A stretch of 5,595 nt of DNA from Planctomycetota bacterium (lineage in GTDB: Bacteria > Planctomycetota > Phycisphaerae > UBA1845), in NCBI GenBank assembly GCA_024277835.1, contig JAJRUK010000159.1:1-5595 (forward strand), given 5' to 3'. Shown piece by piece: positions 1 to 5,410 of the stretch (position 1 is its first letter; each line of letters begins with the position of its first letter). Both the position numbers and the translations under genes were made by a program. The notes below the pieces were generated by a model. The model made no database searches. It was not told the origin of the DNA and saw nothing but the letters and a program-made list of their open reading frames with translations.

Positions 1-380
1 CAAACCTCTTTGAACAGTTCCCACCTGCAGGAAATTCACACCCAAGTATCCGCCGCCTCGATAACCGTAAGTGTTTGTCTTACAATGTGTTACGAAACGG
101 CCGCGCGTGCGCCGAGTATATCTCTGGACACCGCCTGTGTCAACGAAATTGGCGCGCAACCCAAACCCGCTGCCGGTTAAAAAACAGGGAAATCACTGTC
201 GGAATCGTTGTTCGGCAGACTCAGTCCGGTAATCCAGCCAGATCCGACGAACCGATCGCACCGGTTACAAACCGGTGCCACACTTGCATCGAGTACCACA
301 CTTTTTCAACAGCTCGCTCGGATCAAAATCGGCGACCTTGTTTGACCCATCTCGCATTGCGCGTCACGCTTGCGGATGTT
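1..380. other. Upstream region with no supported gene
   Basis: No gene can be supported here. The frame of the downstream kinase is open from position 3 onward, and a second + frame is open from position 1 to a TAA at 178-180. That second frame could be the tail of a gene entering from the left, but its 59 codons resemble no family I know. The in-frame stretch 75-380 gives a low-complexity, Arg/Cys/Thr-rich translation that also runs through a dispersed palindrome (258-283), which argues against it being protein. A TACAAT at 81-86 resembles a -10 box but has no good -35 partner. The region probably carries the promoter and leader of the kinase gene, but I could not place a convincing promoter. 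Confidence 0.5.
258..283 (+). repeat. Dispersed short palindrome, copy A
   Basis: Perfect 9-bp arms GCACCGGTT (258-266) and AACCGGTGC (270-278) enclose a 3-base ACA loop, followed by the flank CACAC. Positions 258-282 are identical to 2093-2117, so the same 25-base unit sits on both sides of the UbiB-like gene in the same orientation. From memory, TGGCACCGG...CCGGTG palindromes are common in planctomycete intergenic DNA. The function is unknown, and there is no T-tract to make it a classical terminator. Confidence 0.8.
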
Positions 381-2081
381 ATGGCCACTCTTCCGTTTAC
401 AAAAAGCGTTCGAAGCCTCAACCGGATGCGTCAGATCGCGCAGGTCCTGACGGGACACGGGTTTGGCCATGTCGTTGCGCGCATCGACCTGGGCCGATTC
501 GTCCCGGTCTGGATGCTCAAACGAAAACAGGCGGGTGCGCGCGAAATGTCGGCGTCTTCGGTCGGTCAACGACTCGCGCTGGTCTGTAACGAGCTGGGGC
601 CAACGTTCGTCAAGCTCGGTCAGATGCTCAGCACGCGACCGGACATCCTCCCGGAAGAGGTCGTGGCTGAACTTCGCTCGCTTCAAGACGCAGTGCCTCC
701 CTTTGACACTTCCGAAGCCATGGCGGTCATTGCGGAGCAACTGGGTAAACCGATCGCGGAATGCTACAAGTCCATCGATCAGGAACCGCTGGCGAGCGCT
801 TCGATCGGGCAGGTCTATCGCGCCGTTGGCCTCGATGACGAGCAACTCGTGATCAAGGTGCGTCGCCCGGATATCGAAGAAACGATACAACTGGACATGC
901 AACTGCTTCAATGGCTTGCGCAATCCCTTGAGAGTCTGATCCCCGAGACGCGCATCTACCGACCGACCGCCATCGCCGCAGAACTTGAGCAATCGCTTCT
1001 CCGCGAGTTGGACTACGTCAACGAAGCTTCCGCCACGGAGCGATTTGGCAGGGCTTTTCTCGACGATGCGGGTATTGTCATCCCGAAAGTGTATTGGGAT
1101 TTGACCGGCCCGGGTGTGCTCACACTCGGCGCTATTTCCGGCGAAAAACTTGGCTCCATCCTTCAGGGAACCGTCTCGGCAGAAGGTATCGACAAGAAAA
1201 CAGTCGCCAAACGCCTCGTCGACGCTTATCTCAAACAGGTTTTTGAACTTGGCATGTTCCACGCTGATCCGCACCCGGGCAACGTTCTTGTCGCACCGCC
1301 GGGGCGCATTGGCTTAATCGATTTTGGTCAGGTCGCCGCGATTACCGACGAATGGATGACCGAGTTGATCGTTATTGTCTACGCAAGCGTCACGCGCGAA
1401 GTGGACATGATCATCGAAGCGCTCGCCGATATGGACGCCGTCAAACCGGAAACCGACCGCCGATCGCTTCACCGTGCGATGACGCAACTGATCGACAAAT
1501 ATCACGGGCTACCGCTGAAGCGGTTCGACCTTGGCACTCTTTTCCACGAATTCTCCGACGTCATCCGCAGACACGACATGGTCGTTCCGCGCGACATGGT
1601 CATGCTCATCAAAGCGCTTGGCACTGTCGCAAGCGTCACAACAAAACTCGACCCGGACCTGGACATTCTTGAACTACTTCAACCGCGACTCAAACGCGCG
1701 TTTCGTGACCGCATCTCCCCCGGCGCACTCGCTCGCGAGACTGCGCTGGCCGGGTGGAACCTCTTGAACGTCGCTCGCCAAGCGCCAACGCAGCTACGAC
1801 AGCTCATGCGGAAAGTATCCGCGGGCGGTTGGCGGCTTGACGTGCATCACAAGAACATCGATCGCCTCACCCGCGAGCTGGATCGATCGAGCAATCGCCT
1901 CGCGTTTTCGATTGTCATCGCCGCCATCATCGTCGGAAGCTCCGTCGTTGTCAGCGCCGCAACCGAGATGACGCTCTTTGGCATTCCCGTGCAATACTTC
2001 GGCATCGTCGGGTATATCCTCGCAGGCGTCTTCGGCCTTGGCCTGACGTGGGCGATCTTGCGAAGCGGAAGGCTGCACTGA
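381..2081 (+). CDS. ubiB: UbiB/AarF/ABC1-family atypical protein kinase, membrane-anchored
   Basis: This 566-residue protein belongs to the UbiB/ADCK (ABC1) family of atypical kinases or ATPases, which support isoprenoid-quinone biosynthesis or membrane lipid handling at the inner membrane. Family motifs appear in order: the KxGQ motif at K78-Q81 (VKLGQMLSTRPD), the Ala-rich nucleotide loop ASASIGQV at 138-145, the lysine K159 in VIKVRRPD, the ELDY motif at 209-212 with N214-E215, the catalytic-loop HADPHPGN at 294-301, and DFG at 314-316. Two hydrophobic C-terminal segments (about 507-527 and 536-560) look like the membrane helices typical of bacterial UbiB. I chose the ATG at 381 because it gives the usual family length (near 550 residues) and the frame upstream looks non-coding. 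The ribosome site is weak (CGGA about 4 bases upstream), so the start is less certain than the family. If the host makes menaquinone rather than ubiquinone, the ubiB name reflects family only. Confidence 0.93.
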   Translation: MATLPFTKSVRSLNRMRQIAQVLTGHGFGHVVARIDLGRFVPVWMLKRKQAGAREMSASSVGQRLALVCNELGPTFVKLGQMLSTRPDILPEEVVAELRSLQDAVPPFDTSEAMAVIAEQLGKPIAECYKSIDQEPLASASIGQVYRAVGLDDEQLVIKVRRPDIEETIQLDMQLLQWLAQSLESLIPETRIYRPTAIAAELEQSLLRELDYVNEASATERFGRAFLDDAGIVIPKVYWDLTGPGVLTLGAISGEKLGSILQGTVSAEGIDKKTVAKRLVDAYLKQVFELGMFHADPHPGNVLVAPPGRIGLIDFGQVAAITDEWMTELIVIVYASVTREVDMIIEALADMDAVKPETDRRSLHRAMTQLIDKYHGLPLKRFDLGTLFHEFSDVIRRHDMVVPRDMVMLIKALGTVASVTTKLDPDLDILELLQPRLKRAFRDRISPGALARETALAGWNLLNVARQAPTQLRQLMRKVSAGGWRLDVHHKNIDRLTRELDRSSNRLAFSIVIAAIIVGSSVVVSAATEMTLFGIPVQYFGIVGYILAGVFGLGLTWAILRSGRLH

Positions 2082-2092
2082 CCGACACGGAA

Positions 2093-2117
2093 GCACCGGT
2101 TACAAACCGGTGCCACA
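2093..2117 (+). repeat. Dispersed short palindrome, copy B
   Basis: The arms GCACCGGTT (2093-2101) and AACCGGTGC (2105-2113) enclose an ACA loop. It begins 12 bases after the UbiB-like stop codon and is identical over 25 bases to copy A upstream of the same gene. The position would suit a weak hairpin terminator or an mRNA 3'-end stabiliser, but no T-run follows directly. I call it a dispersed repeat first and a possible transcript end only by inference. Confidence 0.8.
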
Positions 2118-2150
2118 TTGAAAAACCTCGTTTTCCTGCAGGCTGTTAAC

Positions 2151-2171
2151 GATCAAAGCAGCCGTTTGATC
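2151..2171. promoter_or_regulatory. Perfect 7-7-7 inverted repeat, candidate operator upstream of kbl
   Basis: GATCAAA (2151-2157) and TTTGATC (2165-2171) are perfect inverted arms separated by seven bases. The repeat ends three bases before the candidate -35 box at 2175, a position from which a dimeric activator could contact RNA polymerase. That it binds a regulator is inference. A chance inverted repeat is possible, and I see no regulator gene nearby. Confidence 0.35.
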
Positions 2172-2174
2172 TCC

Positions 2175-2203
2175 TTGCCCGCGTCGCCTCGGCGCGACAT
2201 AAT
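2175..2203 (+). promoter_or_regulatory. Candidate sigma-70 promoter for kbl
   Basis: TTGCCC (2175-2180, 4 of 6 consensus bases) and CATAAT (2198-2203, 5 of 6) are separated by exactly 17 bases. Transcription would start near 2210, leaving a leader of about 48 bases before the kbl ATG. A GTCGC...GCGAC pair (2183-2187 and 2194-2198) lies in the spacer. This is the best promoter-like match in the gap, but it rests on consensus similarity alone. Confidence 0.4.
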
Positions 2204-2257
2204 CTGTTTGGCTTGCAACGCTACGCTTGATGCCCACACGACACACGGAGACGAATC

Positions 2258-3499
2258 ATGTACGGAACAATGAAAGACCATCTGCAAAGCGAACTATCCG
2301 GCATCCGCGACGCGGGACTCTACAAAGAAGAACGTCAAATCCTGGGACCACAAAGCGCCGACATCAGAGTCGAATTCCCCGAAGGCGCACCGCCCAAGGG
2401 CGTTCTTAACTTTTGCGCTAACAACTATCTGGGGTTGTCGAGCCACCCAAGAGTCATCGCCGCAGCCAAAGAAGCACTCGATACGCACGGGTACGGCATG
2501 AGCAGCGTCCGCTTCATCTGCGGAACGCAGGACGTTCACAAACGACTCGAACGCAAGATCAGCAAGTTTCTCGGCACCGACGATACGATCCTCTACGTCG
2601 CCTGCTTCGATGCCAATGGCGGACTTTTTGAACCGCTCCTTGGCGAAGGCGACGCCATCATCACCGACCAACTCAACCACGCCTCCATCATCGACGGCAT
2701 CCGCCTCTGCAAAGCGAAGCGGTTCATCTACAACAACAACGACATGCCAAGCCTCGAACAAAAGCTCAAAGAATCAGCCAGCGCTCGATTCCGCATGATC
2801 GCCACCGACGGCGCGTTCTCGATGGACGGCAACGTCGCGCAGGTCGATAAGATTTGCGACCTCGCTGACAAGTACGACGCGCTGGTCATGGTCGACGACA
2901 GCCACTGTACCGGATTCATGGGAAAAACCGGTCGCGGATCAGCAGAGCACGCGGGCGCGATGGGCCGCGTTGATATCATCACATCGACGCTCGGCAAAGC
3001 GCTCGGCGGATCGTCCGGCGGTTTTACTTCCGGTCGAAAAGAAATCATCGAGCTACTTCGTCAACGATCGCGACCCTACCTTTTTAGCAACACCGTCTCG
3101 CCGATCGTCGCAAAGGCGTCGATCGCCGTCATCGACCTGCTGAGCGATACGACCGAACTGCGCGACAAGCTCGAAGCCAATACGAAACACTTTCGCAAGG
3201 GCATGACCGAAACAGGGTTCGACATCAAACCCGGCGACCATCCGATCGTTCCGATCATGTTGTACAACGCGAAACTCGCGGCTGACATCGCCCGCGATCT
3301 GTACGCGGAAGGAATCTACGTCATTGGATTCTTCTTTCCGGTCGTCGGCAAAGGCCTCGCACGAATCCGCGTCCAACTATCCGCCGCACATACACCCGAC
3401 CACATTGACCGCGCCATCGCTGCGTTTACGAAGATTGGCCGAAAGTATGAAATCCTCGGGAAGAGTAAACAAGAAATTCTCGCAAAATACGGCGAGTAA
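2258..3499 (+). CDS. kbl: Glycine C-acetyltransferase (2-amino-3-ketobutyrate CoA ligase)
   Basis: Kbl is a cytosolic, PLP-dependent, homodimeric enzyme. It cleaves 2-amino-3-ketobutyrate with CoA into glycine and acetyl-CoA, the second step of threonine breakdown after threonine 3-dehydrogenase. The 413-residue product aligns with E. coli Kbl, as I remember it, along nearly its whole length. Recognisable blocks are NFCANNYLGL (51-60), SVRFICGTQD (83-92), CFDANGG (116-122), LNHASIIDG (139-147), TDGAFSMDG (183-191), VDDSH (212-216), TSTLGKALGG (242-251) and SAAHTP (375-380). The PLP lysine should be K247. Cofactor-site residues include C116-F117, H141, S188, D213, H216 and T244. The block around 83-92 and the AHTP end favour Kbl over its relatives BioF and ALA synthase. 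The start is supported by GGAG at 2247-2250, seven bases before the ATG. The C-terminus runs about 15 residues beyond E. coli Kbl and is Lys/Glu-rich. No tdh lies in the window. Confidence 0.97.
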   Translation: MYGTMKDHLQSELSGIRDAGLYKEERQILGPQSADIRVEFPEGAPPKGVLNFCANNYLGLSSHPRVIAAAKEALDTHGYGMSSVRFICGTQDVHKRLERKISKFLGTDDTILYVACFDANGGLFEPLLGEGDAIITDQLNHASIIDGIRLCKAKRFIYNNNDMPSLEQKLKESASARFRMIATDGAFSMDGNVAQVDKICDLADKYDALVMVDDSHCTGFMGKTGRGSAEHAGAMGRVDIITSTLGKALGGSSGGFTSGRKEIIELLRQRSRPYLFSNTVSPIVAKASIAVIDLLSDTTELRDKLEANTKHFRKGMTETGFDIKPGDHPIVPIMLYNAKLAADIARDLYAEGIYVIGFFFPVVGKGLARIRVQLSAAHTPDHIDRAIAAFTKIGRKYEILGKSKQEILAKYGE

Positions 3500-3513
3500 C
3501 AATTCGTTGAAAC

Positions 3514-3538
3514 GTGTGGCACCGGCTTCCAGCCGGTG
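3514..3538 (-). repeat. Dispersed short palindrome, copy C (inverted relative to A and B)
   Basis: The arms CACCGGCT (3520-3527) and AGCCGGTG (3531-3538) enclose a TCC loop. The left flank GTGTGG makes 3514-3525 identical to the reverse complement of 272-283, so this copy lies in the opposite orientation to A and B. Compared with A and B, one T-A pair in the stem is replaced by C-G on both arms, a compensatory change that keeps the hairpin intact. It sits 14 bases after the kbl stop, again just 3' of a gene. Confidence 0.8.
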
Positions 3539-3589
3539 ATCCCGGTAGAGTCGATTCATCTCAACGGAATACAGCCAACACAAGCCAAC

Positions 3590-3619
3590 TTGCACGAACC
3601 TCACCCCTTTGAGTATCAT
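3590..3619 (+). promoter_or_regulatory. Weak candidate promoter for the nucleotidyltransferase gene
   Basis: TATCAT (3614-3619) matches 5 of 6 bases of the -10 consensus. It has a poor -35 partner, TTGCAC (3590-3595), 18 bases away. Transcription would start near 3626, at the alternative upstream ATG, which would make that ATG unusable and favour the start at 3659. Evidence is consensus matching only. Confidence 0.3.
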
Positions 3620-3647
3620 ACGACGATGATCGCGAACCCGAACTTCC

Positions 3648-3651
3648 GGAG
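3648..3651 (+). promoter_or_regulatory. Ribosome binding site that decides the nucleotidyltransferase start
   Basis: GGAG lies seven bases before the ATG at 3659, the same spacing as in the kbl leader. The two leaders read GGAGACAAGTCATG and GGAGACGAATCATG, identical at 12 of 14 positions. Neither the in-frame ATG at 3626 nor the GTG at 3536 has a comparable site. Confidence 0.7.
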
Positions 3652-3658
3652 ACAAGTC

Positions 3659-4207
3659 ATGGCGGTTGATCGCGTCGAGAAGCTCCTCACAAAGATCGCC
3701 TCGACGCTCGACGCGAAGGGCCTGAACTACGCCGTTGTCGGCGGAAACGCGGTGGCCGCGTGGGTGGCGACGGTTGATGACGGCGCTGTTCGCGCGACGA
3801 AAGATGTGGACATCCTTCTTCGTCGCGACGATCTCGCGAAAGCATCCGCTGCACTCGAAGACGTAGACCTCGTTTCAATCGAGGTCATGGGCGTTCATAT
3901 GTTCGTCGATCGAGACAAACCCAACCCCAAGACAGGTGCCCATGTTGTCTTCGCCAACGAACGCGTTAGGCCACACTACGCGCACCCCGCACCGGGCACC
4001 GACGATTCTGTCGCCGCTGATGGAGGTTTTCGAGTTATCGCATTGCAGCAACTCGTCGAAATGAAACTCCAGGCAAACCGGTTCGTCGATCGTGTCCATA
4101 TTCAGGATATGACCTCCGTCGGGCTGATCGATCAGCCACTGCGCGATAAACTTCCTGATGATCTTCGAACGCGACTCGAGACAATCGACGCCGCAACGGA
4201 AGAATAG
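3659..4207 (+). CDS. Small nucleotidyltransferase-fold protein, orphan
   Basis: The 182-residue product carries the signature of the polymerase-beta-type nucleotidyltransferase fold. It has VVGGNAVAAW (26-35), containing the GG of the nucleotide loop, then TKDVDILL (47-54), whose D49 and D51 are the paired metal-binding acids. A later segment, IALQQLVEMKLQANRFVDRVHIQD (127-150), resembles the stretch that follows the core in AbiEii/MNT-like and DUF6036-like members, where LVxMKL and a charged RxxDxxHxxD helix recur. The third catalytic acid is not assigned with confidence. The family transfers NMPs to proteins, tRNA or small molecules, and the substrate here is unknown. No HEPN or AbiEi-like antitoxin partner lies beside it, so a toxin-antitoxin role is unsupported. 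The gap to kbl is 159 bases and to the next gene 59 bases. Confidence 0.8.
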   Translation: MAVDRVEKLLTKIASTLDAKGLNYAVVGGNAVAAWVATVDDGAVRATKDVDILLRRDDLAKASAALEDVDLVSIEVMGVHMFVDRDKPNPKTGAHVVFANERVRPHYAHPAPGTDDSVAADGGFRVIALQQLVEMKLQANRFVDRVHIQDMTSVGLIDQPLRDKLPDDLRTRLETIDAATEE

Positions 4208-4252
4208 TCACGACGTCGCCCGGCTGATACTTGTAGTGTTACACAGTTGATC

Positions 4253-4257
4253 GAGGA
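4253..4257 (+). promoter_or_regulatory. Ribosome binding site that decides the DinB-like start
   Basis: GAGGA directly abuts an in-frame ATG at 4258, which is too close for initiation. It lies nine bases before a second in-frame ATG at 4267, which is workable. I therefore use 4267. The two starts differ by only three residues. Confidence 0.6.
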
Positions 4258-4266
4258 ATGAACCGC

Positions 4267-4734
4267 ATGAAGAAGGAGCTGATCGAAGCCTGGCGGACGA
4301 ACAATCGGATCAATCTCTTGCTGATCGACAAAATCTCGCCCGGCGGGATGAAATCCACCTTGTCAAAGCGTGGCGGGCGCGGCGTTGCGGGCGAACTTGC
4401 GCACATGCACAATAACCGTGTCTGGCAAGTTGAAAAGAGAGCGAAGGATCTTGCCGTTGGACTGACTACGTTTCCAACCGGGGCAGTTCCGACAAAAGCT
4501 GCACTCAAAAAAGCCCTGAAAGCATCAGCCACCGCCGTCGAAGGCCTTCTCGTTGGCGCACTGGAGGGAACGCCCAAACGCCGCGGGTTCAAGAAAGGCA
4601 TCTTCACGACGCTTGCGTACTTTGTTTCGCACGAAGCCCATCATCGCGGTCGCATTCTCCTGACGCTGAAGGTCAGCGGCCAAACGCTTGACAAGAATAC
4701 CCAGATGGCCATCTGGGCATGGGATCAAATGTAA
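4267..4734 (+). CDS. DinB-family protein (four-helix metal-binding fold)
   Basis: This 155-residue protein looks like a member of the DinB/YfiT-like superfamily, four-helix-bundle proteins that hold a divalent metal with three histidines. It opens with MKKELIEAW, followed by NNRINLLLIDKI. ELAHMHNNRVWQVEK places H46 or H48 on the second helix, and SHEAHHRGRILLTL places H122 and H126 (with H125 between) in the typical HxxHHRG motif of the last helices. Together these form a plausible His triad. Some relatives are thiol-dependent S-transferases or dehalogenase-like enzymes and others have no known activity, so I do not assign a substrate. It lies 59 bases after the nucleotidyltransferase and 42 bases before the VOC gene, on the same strand, compatible with a shared transcript. 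Confidence 0.85.
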   Translation: MKKELIEAWRTNNRINLLLIDKISPGGMKSTLSKRGGRGVAGELAHMHNNRVWQVEKRAKDLAVGLTTFPTGAVPTKAALKKALKASATAVEGLLVGALEGTPKRRGFKKGIFTTLAYFVSHEAHHRGRILLTLKVSGQTLDKNTQMAIWAWDQM

Positions 4735-4776
4735 GCACGCGGGTAACGATCAACCTCAATTAAGGAACAACAGACA

Positions 4777-5160
4777 ATGACACAAGACAACAAGTATGAA
4801 ATCGGTGCCATCGCATGGCATGATTTGACGGTGGCTGACGCACCCGCCATCCGCGACTTTTACGCCAAGGTCGTTGGCTGGAAACCCGAAGCGGTCGGCA
4901 TGGGCGACTATGACGACTTCAACATGACAAAACCCACAAGCGGCGAACCGGCTGGCGGCATCTGTCATGCACGCGGCAGCAACGCGAGCGTGCCGCCGCA
5001 GTGGCTGATCTACATCTGCGTCGCGGACCTCGACCAGAGCATCGCCGACTGTAAGAAACTCGGCGGGAAGGTCATCGACGGACCGCGAAAAGTGGGCGAG
5101 CAACAATTCTGCATCATCCAAGACCCGGCTGGCGCGGTGGCGGGGCTGATTGCGAACTAA
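4777..5160 (+). CDS. VOC-family (glyoxalase/bleomycin-resistance-like) protein
   Basis: The 127-residue product has the two beta-alpha-beta modules of the vicinal oxygen chelate fold. The first is IAWHDLTVADAPAIRDFYAKVVGW (12-35), and the second starts at PQWLIYICVADLDQSIADCKKLGGK (74-98) and closes with FCIIQDPAGAVAGLI (111-125). H15 is in the usual position for a first metal ligand. The other ligands are not clear, so metal use and reaction are unknown. The family includes glyoxalase I, extradiol dioxygenases and antibiotic-binding proteins; the short single-chain layout fits the uncharacterised VOC proteins common in bacteria. AAGGA (4762-4766) stands ten bases before the ATG. It may be co-transcribed with the DinB-like gene. 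Its stop codon touches the start of the large inverted repeat. Confidence 0.9.
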   Translation: MTQDNKYEIGAIAWHDLTVADAPAIRDFYAKVVGWKPEAVGMGDYDDFNMTKPTSGEPAGGICHARGSNASVPPQWLIYICVADLDQSIADCKKLGGKVIDGPRKVGEQQFCIIQDPAGAVAGLIAN

Positions 5161-5294
5161 GAACGTGCGCGAGAAGATGTACCGGAGGGTTCGCGACAAA
5201 CCGAGCCGCGCCCGCGAGGAAGCGCTCCGGGATCGTGGGTGAAAGTCGCTTCCTCACGGGCGCGGCTCTGAAAGAGGCTTCTCACACACGTTCT
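5160..5294. repeat. Large nested inverted repeat (outer 17-bp and inner 22-bp arms)
   Basis: The outer arms 5160-5176 and 5278-5294 pair at 15 of 17 positions. The inner arms 5203-5224 and 5247-5268 pair at 21 of 22, enclosing a 22-base loop (5225-5246). The inner arms read GAGCCGCGCCCG... and ...CGGGCGCGGCTC. All three mismatches are C opposite A on the + strand, so a minus-strand RNA would have G-U pairs there and both helices would be continuous. The element begins on the last base of the VOC stop codon. It may act as a transcript end for the upstream genes, but no T-run follows the inner stem and the outer arms exceed what a terminator needs. From memory, similar GC-rich arms recur in planctomycete genomes. 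It could also be a MITE-like or REP-like unit or a structured RNA. Confidence 0.85.
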
Positions 5295-5333
5295 CAGGGA
5301 TGACTACGGAAGCACACAGTGGCAGGAAGCCCA

Positions 5334-5363
5334 TTGGACTGCGCTCGGAGCGGTGCCTATAGT
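5334..5363 (+). promoter_or_regulatory. Candidate sigma-70 promoter for the secreted-protein gene
   Basis: TTGGAC (5334-5339, 3 of 6) and TATAGT (5358-5363, 5 of 6) are 18 bases apart, placing a start near 5370 and a leader of about 40 bases. Its position after the nested inverted repeat suits a new transcription unit. A TTGACG at 5367-5372 and a TATATG at 5381-5386 also lie here but are only 8 bases apart and cannot act together. Confidence 0.3.
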
Positions 5364-5410
5364 CATTTGACGGCACTCCTTATATGACGCGATTCCCTTG
5401 GAGTACGAAA

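Noticed and set aside
321..347. GATCAAA at 321-327 with an imperfect TTTGACC at 341-347, similar to the kbl inverted repeat
   Set aside because: One arm has a mismatch and the spacing (13 bases) differs from the 7-base spacing at 2151-2171, so it is not a convincing second operator.
75..380. In-frame 102-residue N-terminal extension of the UbiB-like protein from a TTG codon
   Set aside because: The translation is low in hydrophobic order, rich in Arg, Cys and Thr, and passes through a dispersed palindrome. UbiB proteins do not need it, and the ATG at 381 gives normal length.
306..1274. Long open frame of 322 codons on the minus strand
   Set aside because: It lies antisense to the conserved kinase core, its translation resembles no family, and it is a codon-bias shadow of the + strand gene.
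2294..2761. Minus-strand frame of 155 codons inside kbl
   Set aside because: It is fully antisense to a conserved enzyme, with Asp/Val-rich composition typical of a reverse-strand shadow.
3536..3658. Upstream GTG (3536) and ATG (3626) starts for the nucleotidyltransferase
   Set aside because: Neither has a ribosome site as good as GGAG before 3659. The extra residues do not look like the family's N-terminus, and a candidate promoter would start transcription near 3626.
3659..4207. Toxin-antitoxin module (MNT/HEPN or AbiE type)
   Set aside because: Only the nucleotidyltransferase half is visible, and the adjacent genes are Kbl and a DinB-fold protein, not a HEPN protein or antitoxin.
5182..5230. 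Possible pseudoknot, CCGGAG (5182-5187) with CTCCGG (5225-5230) in the hairpin loop
   Set aside because: It is only a six-base complement in GC-rich DNA, without comparative support.
5300..5366. ATGACTA (5300-5306) and TAGTCAT (5360-5366) inverted pair
   Set aside because: Seven-base arms 53 bases apart are expected by chance in a region of this size, and the right arm overlaps a promoter-like sequence.
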